DNA from: Ardenticatenaceae bacterium
GTDB taxonomy: Bacteria; Chloroflexota; Anaerolineae; Promineifilales; Promineifilaceae
DNA: 64,000 bases
Assembly: GCA_020634395.1 (NCBI GenBank)
Contig: JACKBU010000009.1
Location: forward strand, 62,001 to 126,000
Direction of reading: 5' to 3'
Positions 29,349 through 37,676 of the stretch are shown here, piece after piece (within the stretch, counting starts at the first letter, position 1; each line of letters opens with the position of its first letter). A program made the translations under genes and the position numbers. The notes below the pieces were generated by a model. The model worked only from the letters and a program-made list of their open reading frames with translations, made no database searches and had not been told where the DNA came from.

Positions 29349-29891
29349 ATGGCAGCCCAACGCCTTATCGAAATCTGCCCCTATGATCCGGCCTGGGCCA
29401 AGGAATTTGCCGCCGAGGCGGAACGGCTGACGGCCGTTTTTGGACCTCAGCTCGCGGCCCTACACCACATCGGCAGCACGGCCGTGCCCGGTCTGCCCGC
29501 CAAGCCGATCCTCGATATCATGCCGGTGGTCCACGATATCACGGCCGTTGATGCGCTGAATCCGCAAATGGCCGGGCTGGGCTACATCGCCAAAGGGGAA
29601 AATGGCGTGGCCGGCCGCCGCTATTTCCGCAAAGGCAGCGATGCGCACCACACTCACCACGTCCACGTTAACCAGGCCGGGAACCCGGAAGTTGCCCGGC
29701 ATCTTGATTTTCGTGACTATTTGCGCGCCCATCCGGAGGAGGCGGCCGCGTACGGCCGTCTAAAAACAGCCCTGGCCGCCCAGTTCCGGACTGATCCGCC
29801 AGCCTACACCAGCGCCAAGACCGCGTTTGTAGAAGCCGTTTTGCAGAAAGCGGCCGTCTGGCGGCAACAGGACCCTGTGGCAACCCCATGA
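29349..29891 (+). CDS. GrpB family protein (UPF0157)
   Basis: This 180-residue protein has the GrpB hallmarks: YDPAWAKEFAAEAERL, HHIGSTAVPGLPAKPILDIM near residue 38, and a His-rich SDAHHTHHVHV near residue 97. The fold is related to minimal nucleotidyltransferases and some fused members act in CoA biosynthesis, but the activity of stand-alone GrpB proteins is not established. It starts two bases after the ThDP gene stop and overlaps the GNAT gene by four bases, so it belongs to the same transcript. Confidence 0.88.
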   Translation: MAAQRLIEICPYDPAWAKEFAAEAERLTAVFGPQLAALHHIGSTAVPGLPAKPILDIMPVVHDITAVDALNPQMAGLGYIAKGENGVAGRRYFRKGSDAHHTHHVHVNQAGNPEVARHLDFRDYLRAHPEEAAAYGRLKTALAAQFRTDPPAYTSAKTAFVEAVLQKAAVWRQQDPVATP

Positions 29892-30406
29892 CCCAGATCG
29901 AAACTCCGCGTTTGCGCCTGCTGGCGCTTTCCCTGGAACAGTTACAGCATTTTGACGATGATCCGGGCCTGCTGAACAGCGATCTGGTTGTACCTGTCCA
30001 GCCGTCGGTGATTACGCCGGTCGTGGCCCGGGCCATTCGCGCCAAACTGGCCAAAATGCGCCTGGCCAGCCGCCGCGACCACGACTGGTACACCTATTGG
30101 CTGATCATTCGCAAGGATGAAAACCTGGGTATTGGCCTGGCGGGGTTTAAGGGCCGGCCCAACGGCCGTGCTGAAGTGGAAATTGGCTATGGCATTGCCC
30201 CGGAAGAACAGAATCAGGGCTTTATGACCGAAGCCGCAAGAGCGTTGGTCAGTTGGGCGCTGGCGCAGCCGGTTTGCGGCACAGTCACCGCCTGGACAGA
30301 AAAAAACAACATCGCCTCGCAGCGCGTCTTACAAAAAATCGGCATGGTGCGCAGCGGCGAGCAAAACAATCAATATTTTTGGATCATAAAGGGAGGCGGC
30401 GCATGA
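29888..30406 (+). CDS. GNAT N-acetyltransferase (RimJ/RimL-like)
   Basis: This is a 172-residue GNAT acyltransferase. It begins with IETPRLRLLALSLEQL, the standard first strand of the RimJ group. The acetyl-CoA-binding beta-bulge region is EIGYGIAPEEQNQGFMTEAARALV (about residues 98-121), and the last strand includes TAWTEKNNIASQRVLQKIGM, typical of these enzymes. Targets could be ribosomal protein N-termini, peptides or small amines. The gene overlaps GrpB and the DinB-like gene by four bases on each side. Confidence 0.88.
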   Translation: MTQIETPRLRLLALSLEQLQHFDDDPGLLNSDLVVPVQPSVITPVVARAIRAKLAKMRLASRRDHDWYTYWLIIRKDENLGIGLAGFKGRPNGRAEVEIGYGIAPEEQNQGFMTEAARALVSWALAQPVCGTVTAWTEKNNIASQRVLQKIGMVRSGEQNNQYFWIIKGGGA

Positions 30407-30855
30407 ATCTGGACCAGCTGTTTGCTCATTGGGACATCGTACGGCAGGGGCTGCTGGAAACAGTGCAAAAATTCAGTGAGGCAGAGTTGGACAAACGGCC
30501 GTTTGCCAAATCCTGGTCCGTGCGCGAAATCATTTACCACATTGCCAACACCGAGGCAGGCTGGATCCACTTTGCCGCTCGCGGCGAGCTGAGCACCTGG
30601 CCGACGCCATACTCGGCCGAGGAATATCCCACGATTCCAGACATCATCGATCTGCTGGAGACCGTCCATTCCCAAACTAAAGGCTGGCTGGCAACGCTGA
30701 ATCTGAGCAACCTGAGCGACGTCATCAGCTTTGGCGATGGCGAAATTTTTACCGTGCAGTGGGTTATCTGGCATGTGCTGGAACACGAAATTCACCACCG
30801 GGGCGAGCTGTCGCTGTTTTTGGGGCAGTTGGGGCGCGAAGGATTGGACGTTTGA
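30403..30855 (+). CDS. DinB-like superfamily protein
   Basis: This 150-residue four-helix-bundle protein is of the DinB/YfiT type. The probable metal-binding histidines are in IIYHIANTEAGW (about residue 45) and WHVLEHEIHHRGEL (about residues 124-137), as in DinB and mycothiol-dependent transferases. ATG 30403 follows GGGAGG and overlaps the GNAT stop (ATGA). The frame extends upstream to 30253, but that part lies inside the GNAT gene and reads as its shadow. The function is likely a thiol- or metal-dependent transferase; the substrate is unknown. Confidence 0.85.
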   Translation: MNLDQLFAHWDIVRQGLLETVQKFSEAELDKRPFAKSWSVREIIYHIANTEAGWIHFAARGELSTWPTPYSAEEYPTIPDIIDLLETVHSQTKGWLATLNLSNLSDVISFGDGEIFTVQWVIWHVLEHEIHHRGELSLFLGQLGREGLDV

Positions 30856-30894
30856 CCTGGCCACACGGCCGTGGGGCGCCTGGGAGACGACCAC

Positions 30895-31605
30895 ATGCAA
30901 ATTAAACAAATCACGCAGGACCTCTGCGCAGAGCAAACCGGGCTGGTAGTAGTGATTGACGTGCTGCGCGCGTTTACCACGGCTGCTTTTGCCCTGGCCG
31001 CCGGCGCTGCCGACATCGTGCTGGTCGGCAGCGTGGAGGAGGCGTTTGCCCTGCGGCAGAAGTGGCCGCAAGCGCTGATCATGGGAGAAGTTAACGGCCG
31101 TCAGGTCCCAGGATTTGATTTTGGTAACTCGCCCTCAGCGCTGCTCGGCCAGGAGCTAGACGGCCGTCGCCTCATCCATCGCACCAGCGCCGGTACCCAG
31201 GGCGTGGTGCGCAGCGTCAACGCCGCCGCCATTTTCACGGCCAGTTTTGTATGCGCCCAGGCCACCGTAGAAGCCATCCGAGCCTTGCAGCCGCCCGAAG
31301 TCACTTTTGTTAACACAGACAATCGCCCCGGCGGTTATGGCGACGAGGATGCCGCCTGTTCTGACTATCTCTCAGCACTGCTGCGCGGCGAGCAGCCCGA
31401 CCCGACTCCTTATCTGGACCGGGTGCGCGAGTCGATCAACGGCCGTCTCTTTGCCGATCCCGCTGTTGCCCACCTGCCCGCCGCCGATCTGGCCTGCGCC
31501 CTGGAACTGGATCGTTTCGACTTCGCCATGCCGGTAAAGCGGCAAAATGGGCGGCATGTGCTAACGGCCGTTACTGGACGAAAAACAGGGAAAGTGTCAC
31601 AATAA
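30895..31605 (+). CDS. 2-phosphosulfolactate phosphatase family protein (ComB-like)
   Basis: This 236-residue protein of the ComB fold has VVIDVLRAFTTAAFALAAGA near residue 17, EVNGRQVPGFDFGNSP near residue 65 and RTSAGTQG near residue 98, which are conserved family blocks. ComB acts in coenzyme M synthesis in methanogens, but many bacteria carry homologues with no known role, and no other coenzyme M or sulfolactate gene is present here. ATG 30895 is preceded by GGGAG at eight bases; the upstream GTG at 30871 is less likely. Confidence 0.85.
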   Translation: MQIKQITQDLCAEQTGLVVVIDVLRAFTTAAFALAAGAADIVLVGSVEEAFALRQKWPQALIMGEVNGRQVPGFDFGNSPSALLGQELDGRRLIHRTSAGTQGVVRSVNAAAIFTASFVCAQATVEAIRALQPPEVTFVNTDNRPGGYGDEDAACSDYLSALLRGEQPDPTPYLDRVRESINGRLFADPAVAHLPAADLACALELDRFDFAMPVKRQNGRHVLTAVTGRKTGKVSQ

Positions 31606-31640
31606 GAACCATCAAAACACCCATCCCTGTGAGGAGAAAT

Positions 31641-32066
31641 ATGAGCAAAGCAAAATATTCTGGGAGCAGCTCTGCTGCCAAAAAAGTGCCAGCCAAAAAA
31701 GCACCGGGCAAAACGGCCGTCGTTAAAAAGCGCAAACCTTTGTTGACAGTCGCCTTGTTGATTGTTCTGTTGAGCGGCATCGTCTTCACGTTGATGCTGT
31801 TCAACGAAAAAAGATTGTTGGGCACATCCTTTGCCGACGTGCCCTGGTATGCCTGGTTGATGGTGGTCACGACCATCGCCGACGTCGTCGCCGCCATTGC
31901 CCTGTGGTATTGGAAGCGGTGGGGGCTGTACCTGTTTATCGTGTCGTCTGCCGCCCGCGCGCTCTTTATGGTTTTGGCCGGCATGATTGGCGCCGGCTTC
32001 AGCGCCCTGGCGCCGGCAGCTATCGTCGCTTATCTGGTCAGCCTCAGTTGGAAACAGTTTGAGTAA
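31641..32066 (+). CDS. Small membrane protein with Lys-rich N-terminus
   Basis: This 141-residue protein has a cytoplasmic-looking tail of about 34 residues rich in Lys, Ala and Pro (KKVPAKKAPGKTAVVKKRKP), followed by four predicted membrane helices (about residues 37-58, 70-90, 98-114 and 117-136). GAGGAG precedes ATG 31641; a GTG at 31629 in frame would include the ribosome-binding site itself. No family is recognised. The basic tail suggests interaction with nucleic acid, lipid head groups or an acidic partner, but this is only suggestive. Confidence 0.75.
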   Translation: MSKAKYSGSSSAAKKVPAKKAPGKTAVVKKRKPLLTVALLIVLLSGIVFTLMLFNEKRLLGTSFADVPWYAWLMVVTTIADVVAAIALWYWKRWGLYLFIVSSAARALFMVLAGMIGAGFSALAPAAIVAYLVSLSWKQFE

Positions 32067-32075
32067 AGCGTGAAG

Positions 32076-32116
32076 GGAGATTGGGGATGAGAGCCAGTTG
32101 CGAATCTCCAATCTCC
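32076..32116. repeat. GGAGATTGG hairpin
   Basis: GGAGATTGG (32076-32084) pairs with CCAATCTCC (32108-32116). The next gene's start codon follows ten bases later with no Shine-Dalgarno sequence. Confidence 0.7.
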
Positions 32117-32125
32117 TATTACAGT

Positions 32126-33040
32126 ATGAGTAGACACAGTAACACTGTTATCCCGGTGCCCAACCAGGGCTGGGATGAGCGTATTTTCGTCTTCGCCAAC
32201 GACGAGCTGGTGCAGACGTTTATCGTGGTGACACAACGCTACGTGATGTTGATCGATACGATGATCAACGCGGCCACGGCCGTGCAGCTGCTGCAGCAGG
32301 CACAGATGTTTTTAGAAAACGGCCGTCAACTCCTCGTCATCAACACCCACGCCGATTACGACCACGCCTGGGGCAACCAGGTTTTCGCCCGGCCAGCGGC
32401 GCAACATCCGGCCCCCATCATCGGCAGCCGCCTGTGCGCCGCCCGGCTGCGCGATGCAGAAACCCAGGCTAACGTGACCGAAATGGCCGCCGAAGAGCCG
32501 CACGTTTTTGGCGATGTCATACCCACGCCGCCCACCGTTTTGTTCGATGAAGCCCTCACGATCGAGGGCGGCGACCTGACGCTGGAACTTTTTGCCACGC
32601 CCGGCCATACTCCCGACCACATCGCCCTCTACATCCCCGAGATCAGCACGCTGCTGGCGGCCGATGCGGCGGAACGGCCGTTTCCCTTCGCCCGCACCGC
32701 AGCCAGTTTGCCCGCCATGCGCCAATCGCTGGCCCGCCTGGCGGCTTACCAGGCAAGCCACGTGCTTTATTGCCACGCACCCGTTACAATGGGCGGGCAG
32801 TTGCTGGAAAATAACATCACTTATTTCGACAAAGTGGAGCAGCACTGCCGGGTTGCCTTAGCCCAGGAGCGCCCTATCCCAGCCGAAGACAGCGATCTCA
32901 TCGCCGCCATCGACCTGCCCTATGCCCAGGCCGTTCCCCAAGACGAAAGCTGGCAGACGGTGCACGAATTCTACCAAACCACAGGACACGCCCGGCAGAT
33001 CCGCGCCATGTTAGAATGGCTAACGGGACAAATGAAATAG
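32126..33040 (+). CDS. Metallo-beta-lactamase-fold hydrolase
   Basis: This is a metal-dependent hydrolase of 304 residues. The metal motif is NTHADYDHAWGN (His-Ala-Asp-Tyr-Asp-His), a variant of HxHxDH with Asp at the second position. Later ligands appear in TPGHTPDHIALY (about residue 155), LLAADAAERPFP (about residue 175) and YCHAP (about residue 212). I chose ATG 32126 because the in-frame codon at 32081 lies within the hairpin; neither has a ribosome-binding site. It partly overlaps the next gene, which encodes another protein of this fold. Confidence 0.82.
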   Translation: MSRHSNTVIPVPNQGWDERIFVFANDELVQTFIVVTQRYVMLIDTMINAATAVQLLQQAQMFLENGRQLLVINTHADYDHAWGNQVFARPAAQHPAPIIGSRLCAARLRDAETQANVTEMAAEEPHVFGDVIPTPPTVLFDEALTIEGGDLTLELFATPGHTPDHIALYIPEISTLLAADAAERPFPFARTAASLPAMRQSLARLAAYQASHVLYCHAPVTMGGQLLENNITYFDKVEQHCRVALAQERPIPAEDSDLIAAIDLPYAQAVPQDESWQTVHEFYQTTGHARQIRAMLEWLTGQMK

Positions 33041-34047
33041 AGCCAACGGCCGTCTCATTAAAAATGGAACCGATACGCCTGGAACTGCCTACCGGTCTGG
33101 ACGTCGGACCGGTCAATGTTTACCTTTTTCGCCAGCCAGAGCCGGTACTGGTGGATGCTGGCCTCAAGTCGCCCGAAAGCTGGGAGGCGCTGCAGTTTGC
33201 CCTGGCTGAACACAACCTCACGGTGATGGACATCTCCAGGGTGATTATCACCCATCCTCATGTGGATCATTTTGGACAGGCTGGTACCATCACCGCCCAC
33301 AGCGACGCCGACGTCTGGATTTGTGAATTAGGCGCCGCCTGGCTAACTGATTCAGCCGAGATGTGGCAGCAGCGCCTCGACTATTACCGGCAGGAATTTT
33401 TGCAGTCCGTGGGTTATGAGCCGGCCATCATCGACGCGGTAACGGGCGGTATGAAGGCTATCGGCGACCAGAGCGACCCGATCCCGCCGGAGCGCGTGCA
33501 CACCTTTGCCCCGGACGGCGTGCTGCAAATGGGCGGCCTGGCCTGGCAAGTGATCCACACGCCGGGTCACAGCAGCGCCCAGACCTGTTTTTACCAGCCG
33601 GAGACCAGGCAGCTCCTTTCCGCCGATCATTTGCTGCAAACGACGCCGACGCCGGTGGTGGAACGGCCGTTATCCGCCCAAGATCGCCTCCCCGCCCTAC
33701 CCCAGTTTATGCAGTCGCTCGACCGGGTAGCGGCGTTGGACATTGAAGCGGTGTATCCGGGACATGGACGGCCGTTTGGTCCCCGCTTCGATCTCGACCA
33801 CCACGCCGTCATCGATAAACAATGTGCACGCATTCAACAGCGCAAAACTGAATGCCTGCAATACATCCAAAGCGGCATATACGTCCCGGCTCTCCTCGTC
33901 GACAAAATGTACGCTCATCATCCACCCCAGTTCCGCTTCGCCGGCCTCTGGATGCTCATCGGCTACCTGGACCTTCTCCTCGCCGACGGCGCCATCCGTC
34001 AAGAAACGATTTCAGGCGTATGGCACTACTATCCAACAGGAGATTAA
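33016..34047 (+). CDS. Metallo-beta-lactamase-fold hydrolase
   Basis: This 343-residue protein carries a canonical metal motif, THPHVDHFGQAG (about residue 77), then HTPGHSSAQTCFY (about residue 178), LLSADHLLQ (about residue 198) and PGHGRPFG (about residue 249), plus a C-terminal helical winged segment as in LACTB2-type or glyoxalase-like hydrolases. The ATG at 33016 overlaps the previous gene by 25 bases; ATG 33064 (MEPIRLELPTG) is an alternative that matches the start of the fold better. Neither has a clear ribosome-binding site. The acyl-CoA genes downstream suggest a thioester or lactone substrate (inference). Confidence 0.82.
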   Translation: MANGTNEIEPTAVSLKMEPIRLELPTGLDVGPVNVYLFRQPEPVLVDAGLKSPESWEALQFALAEHNLTVMDISRVIITHPHVDHFGQAGTITAHSDADVWICELGAAWLTDSAEMWQQRLDYYRQEFLQSVGYEPAIIDAVTGGMKAIGDQSDPIPPERVHTFAPDGVLQMGGLAWQVIHTPGHSSAQTCFYQPETRQLLSADHLLQTTPTPVVERPLSAQDRLPALPQFMQSLDRVAALDIEAVYPGHGRPFGPRFDLDHHAVIDKQCARIQQRKTECLQYIQSGIYVPALLVDKMYAHHPPQFRFAGLWMLIGYLDLLLADGAIRQETISGVWHYYPTGD

Positions 34048-34050
34048 AGA

Positions 34051-34578
34051 TTGAACGACACAGAAACTCCACCCTCCGTGACCAGACTACAATTTCCTAC
34101 CCTTAGCCAGCTCGAACCGCTGCCCATTGTATACCAGGGCGCGGTGCCAGCCGCCTATCTGGACATGATGGGCCACATGAACGTGCGTTACTACCTGGCC
34201 CTGTTCGACGAAGCTGCCTGGACATTCTTCGAACGCTTCGGCATGGATCAGGCTTACTACAACTCAAAACAAGGCGGCGCGTTCGCCCTACAGCACTTCA
34301 TCAACTACCGCGCCGAAGTCCGCCATAACGACCAACTTACCATCCGCGGACGCATGTTGGGCCGCTCTGCCAAACGGGTGCACTTCATGCTCTTCATGGT
34401 CAACGAAACCCAACAAAAACTCGCGGCTACAATCGAAGATATGGGCGCGCATGCCGATTTAACCCTGCGCCGCACTTCGCCGTTTCCCCCCGCTATCGCC
34501 GCCCAGATAGATGCACTTATAGCAGAACATGAACAACTTCATTGGCAAGCACCCGTTTGTGGGGTGATAAATCCGTGA
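34051..34578 (+). CDS. Acyl-CoA thioesterase, hotdog fold
   Basis: This 175-residue 4HBT protein has a hotdog helix region YLDMMGHMNVRYYLALFDEAAW near residue 30 (core GHMNVRYYLALFDEA) and FALQHFINYRAEVRHNDQL near residue 73. It starts with TTG at 34051, supported by AGGAG eight bases upstream and by the four-base distance from the preceding stop. It has no ACGGCCGT copy, and neither does most of the ligase gene that follows. It probably releases free acids from CoA esters. Confidence 0.85.
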   Translation: MNDTETPPSVTRLQFPTLSQLEPLPIVYQGAVPAAYLDMMGHMNVRYYLALFDEAAWTFFERFGMDQAYYNSKQGGAFALQHFINYRAEVRHNDQLTIRGRMLGRSAKRVHFMLFMVNETQQKLAATIEDMGAHADLTLRRTSPFPPAIAAQIDALIAEHEQLHWQAPVCGVINP

Positions 34579-34586
34579 GGCGTGCA

Positions 34587-34628
34587 GCGTGATACGTGAT
34601 GCATTTCCCCATGCATCACGTATCACGC
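34587..34628. repeat. Perfect 18-bp-stem hairpin before the acyl-CoA ligase
   Basis: The left arm at 34587-34604 (GCGTGATACGTGATGCAT) is the exact complement of 34611-34628 around TTCCCC. There is no T tract. The word content is shared with 17320-17355 and 56370-56426. Confidence 0.8.
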
Positions 34629-34667
34629 CTCACGCAGCGCACAAGTCACATATAAGGAGATGCTGAC

Positions 34668-36293
34668 ATGCAAGGCTTGATGATGAATTATCAGTTAACG
34701 ATGGATCGCATTTTGGAACATGCCAACCGCCTGTTTCCACAAAAGCAAATATCCACTATGCTGCCCAATGGCGCCATGCACCGGTACACCTACAGCGACA
34801 TGTACAAACGTGTCAAGAAGATGTCCAAAGCGTTGGTCAAGTTGGGCATCGAACCGGGCGATCGGGTGGCTACTTTTGCCTGGAATCATTACCAGCACAT
34901 GGAGCTGTATTATGCCATTCCCGGCGCCGGGGCCGTTTGCCACACACTAAACATTCGTCTATTTCCCGAGCAGCTCTCCTACATCGTAGACCACGCCGAA
35001 GACCAGATCGTTTTTATCGACGCCACCTTGCTGCCACTCTACGAACGCGTTGCCCACCAGATTACCAGCGTCAAACATTACGTTCTAATTAACGCGCCCA
35101 AAGGCACCGAAACCAAGCTGCGCAACGTGCTTTACTACGAAGACCTCATCGAAGACTCGGATGAGGATTTCGAGTGGCGCTCCACCGATGAAAACATGGC
35201 GATGGGTCTGTGTTATACCAGCGGCACTACCGGCCATCCCAAGGGGGCGTTGTACAGCCACCGCTCTATGTACCTGCATACCTTAGGCGAAAACCAGGCC
35301 GCCGGTTTGGGCATGCGTGAATCCGATATCGTGCTGCCGGTCGTGCCGCAGTTCCACGCCATGGCCTGGGGGCTGCCTTACGCCTGTGCCATGGCCGGTT
35401 CCGCTGTGGTAATGCCCGGACCGCATCTGAAACCTGAGCCTCTGGCAAAAATGATCGAAGAAGAAAAAGTAACCATCGCCGCCGGCGTGCCCACCATCTG
35501 GACAGCTTTGTATCACGAGTTGAAGCAAAACCCGCGTGATATTTCTAGCCTCCGTGCCCTGGTGGTAGGCGGCTCCGCGATGCCGCGCTCGCTCATCAAA
35601 GCGTTCGAGAGCGAATTGGGCGTAAGCGTGCTGCACGCCTGGGGCATGACAGAAATGTCGCCGCTGGGCACGGTTTCCGTTTTGCAGAGCCAGCATGAAG
35701 AATTGAGCGACGAAGAAAAGTGGGATGTCAAAGCCCGCCAGGGTTACCCAATTTGCGGTGTGGAAATGCGCATCGTGGATGCTGTAGGGCGAGAACTGCC
35801 CTGGGACGGTAAACAAATGGGCGAGCTGCAGGTGCGCGGTCCCTGGATTATCCGGCAGTACTTCAAGCGGGACGTAACGGATGATTACATGACCGAAGAT
35901 GGTTGGTTCCGTACAGGTGACGTTTCCACGATTGACGAAAATGGCTTCATGACCATCACCGACCGCACCAAAGATCTGGTGAAGAGCGGCGGCGAGTGGA
36001 TTTCCTCGGTGGAACTGGAGAATGTGCTGATGGCCCATCCAAAGGTGATGGAAGCGGCGGTTATTGCTATCCCAGACGAAAAGTGGGCGGAACGGCCGTT
36101 AGCCGCTGTCGTCCCCACCAAAGATGGCTACGACCTGACCGCCGACGAACTGAAAGATTTCCTGGCCGCCCGCGTCGCCAAATTCTGGATTCCCGACGAC
36201 TTCGTCTTCATCGAAGAAATCCCCAAGACCAGCGTCGGTAAATTCAGCAAAGCCACTTTGCGCAAAATGTACGCCGAAGGGAATTTGAGCTGA
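34668..36293 (+). CDS. Fatty-acid CoA ligase (medium/long chain)
   Basis: This 541-residue adenylate-forming enzyme activates a fatty acid with ATP and joins it to CoA. The P-loop-like motif [19 protein letters not shown] is near residue 182 (core [10 protein letters not shown]). The A5 region is [12 protein letters not shown] (about residue 324), the hinge motif [17 protein letters not shown] (about residue 416) and the C-terminal lysine lies in [18 protein letters not shown] precedes ATG 34668. The gene lies inside the longest stretch of the window lacking ACGGCCGT (33776-36091); only one copy lies near its 3' end. Confidence 0.93.
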   Translation: MQGLMMNYQLTMDRILEHANRLFPQKQISTMLPNGAMHRYTYSDMYKRVKKMSKALVKLGIEPGDRVATFAWNHYQHMELYYAIPGAGAVCHTLNIRLFPEQLSYIVDHAEDQIVFIDATLLPLYERVAHQITSVKHYVLINAPKGTETKLRNVLYYEDLIEDSDEDFEWRSTDENMAMGLCYTSGTTGHPKGALYSHRSMYLHTLGENQAAGLGMRESDIVLPVVPQFHAMAWGLPYACAMAGSAVVMPGPHLKPEPLAKMIEEEKVTIAAGVPTIWTALYHELKQNPRDISSLRALVVGGSAMPRSLIKAFESELGVSVLHAWGMTEMSPLGTVSVLQSQHEELSDEEKWDVKARQGYPICGVEMRIVDAVGRELPWDGKQMGELQVRGPWIIRQYFKRDVTDDYMTEDGWFRTGDVSTIDENGFMTITDRTKDLVKSGGEWISSVELENVLMAHPKVMEAAVIAIPDEKWAERPLAAVVPTKDGYDLTADELKDFLAARVAKFWIPDDFVFIEEIPKTSVGKFSKATLRKMYAEGNLS

Positions 36294-36312
36294 TGGGGTG
36301 ATGGGGTGAGCA

Positions 36313-36345
36313 GGTGTAGGGGTGAAAAGAAATCACCCCTACACC
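36313..36345. repeat. Hairpin before the CaiB-like gene
   Basis: GGTGTAGGGGTGA (36313-36325) pairs perfectly with TCACCCCTACACC (36333-36345). The flanks are GATGGGGTGATGGGGTG on the left and repeated ACACCCCC on the right. The element fills the gap and leaves no room for a Shine-Dalgarno site before ATG 36372. Confidence 0.75.
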
Positions 36346-36371
36346 CCCACACCCCCACACCCCTACATCCC

Positions 36372-37562
36372 ATGCCCCCCCTCGCCTCCCTCAAAATCTT
36401 GGATTTTACGACCCTGCTGCCCGGTCCGTTTGCCACCATGCTGCTGGCCGACATGGGCGCCGAGGTCGTGCGCGTGGAAGCGCCCCAACGCCCAGACATG
36501 GTGCGCCTGATGCCCCCCTTCGACGGCGACATTTCCGGCTGGCATGGCGTGCTGAACCGCAATAAGCGTTCAATAACCTTCGACTTGAAGAAACCGGAGG
36601 CAGTGGAAATCATCAAACGATTGGTGGCGGCCGATGGCGGCGGTTACGACGTGGTGCTGGAGCAGTTTCGCCCCGGCGTGATGGCCCGGCTGGGATTAGG
36701 TTACGACGACCTGAAAACGGTAAACCCGGGCCTGATCTACTGCGCCATCACCGGCTACGGCCAGACCGGCCCCTACAAAGAGCGCGCCGGCCACGACAAC
36801 AACTACCTGGCCCTCTCCGGCCTGATGAGCCATTCCGGCCGCCACGACAGCGGCCCGCCGCCGCTGGGCGCGCAAATCGCCGACGTGGGCGGCGGCTCGT
36901 TGGGGGCGGTGATGGGGATTCTGACGGCCGTTATCCACCGTCACGCCACCGGCCAGGGCCAACTGGTAGACGTGAGCATGTTAGATATGGCCGTCGCCTG
37001 GCAGGCCCATGTCGCCAGCCACTACCTGGTGGGCAGCGACGTTCCGCAGCCCGAGAGCTGGATGCTGAACGGCGGCAGTTATTACGGTTATTACCGGACA
37101 CAAGACGGCCGTTACCTCTCCGTGGGCAGCCTCGAACCCAAATTCTGGCAGGGTTTTTGTCAGGCCATCGGCCGCCCCGACCTGACTGGGCGCGGGTTGG
37201 ATCAGTCCCCTGCCAATCAGCAGGCGCTGAAGGCGGAAATTGCGATGGAGATTGGGAAACGGCCGTTGGCCGAGTGGACGGCCGTGTTTGCCGCCCTTGA
37301 CGTCTGCGTGGAGCCGGTGCTGACTATCCCGGAAATGCTGGCACATCCCCAGGTGCAGGCGCGCAAGTTGGTGGTGGACGTGCCCAAACCCGACGGCGGC
37401 ACGCAGAAGCAAATCGCCAGCCCGCTCAAGTTCTCAGCGGGGGAAGCGGGGTACAAGGGCGTGGGAACGGCCGTGGGCGCTCACACCGAAGAAATCCTAC
37501 ACGAATTGGGCTATGCCACCGACACAATTGAAAAACTGCGCGGTTCTGGTGTGCTTGGCTAA
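36372..37562 (+). CDS. CaiB/BaiF family (type III) CoA-transferase
   Basis: This 396-residue family III CoA transferase moves CoA between carboxylic acids. The start LKILDFTTLLPGPFATMLLADMGAEVVRVE is diagnostic (core LLPGPFATMLLADMGAEV), and the catalytic aspartate lies in LVDVSMLDMAVAW near residue 200. ATG 36372 is chosen because the in-frame codons upstream lie within the intergenic repeat and encode a low-complexity His/Pro-rich peptide. It is situated between an acyl-CoA ligase and an acyl-CoA dehydrogenase, so the three probably handle one acid substrate; alpha-methylacyl-CoA racemase activity is an alternative in this family. Confidence 0.9.
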   Translation: MPPLASLKILDFTTLLPGPFATMLLADMGAEVVRVEAPQRPDMVRLMPPFDGDISGWHGVLNRNKRSITFDLKKPEAVEIIKRLVAADGGGYDVVLEQFRPGVMARLGLGYDDLKTVNPGLIYCAITGYGQTGPYKERAGHDNNYLALSGLMSHSGRHDSGPPPLGAQIADVGGGSLGAVMGILTAVIHRHATGQGQLVDVSMLDMAVAWQAHVASHYLVGSDVPQPESWMLNGGSYYGYYRTQDGRYLSVGSLEPKFWQGFCQAIGRPDLTGRGLDQSPANQQALKAEIAMEIGKRPLAEWTAVFAALDVCVEPVLTIPEMLAHPQVQARKLVVDVPKPDGGTQKQIASPLKFSAGEAGYKGVGTAVGAHTEEILHELGYATDTIEKLRGSGVLG

Positions 37563-37587
37563 CGGATCAGAACAGTGCGACGGCAAA

Positions 37588-37638
37588 GCCGGGTTTACCC
37601 GGCGTCGTTCCGCTGCCGGGGTGTTTACGCCCCGGCAG
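37588..37638. repeat. Two adjacent G+C-rich hairpins
   Basis: GCCGGGT-TT-ACCCGGC (37588-37603) and CTGCCGGGG/CCCCGGCAG (37613-37621 and 37630-37638). They lie between the CaiB-like and dehydrogenase genes without T tracts. Confidence 0.7.
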
Positions 37639-37676
37639 ACAGACAGGCAGGCAGCCCGACCCATTAGGAGGAGCAC

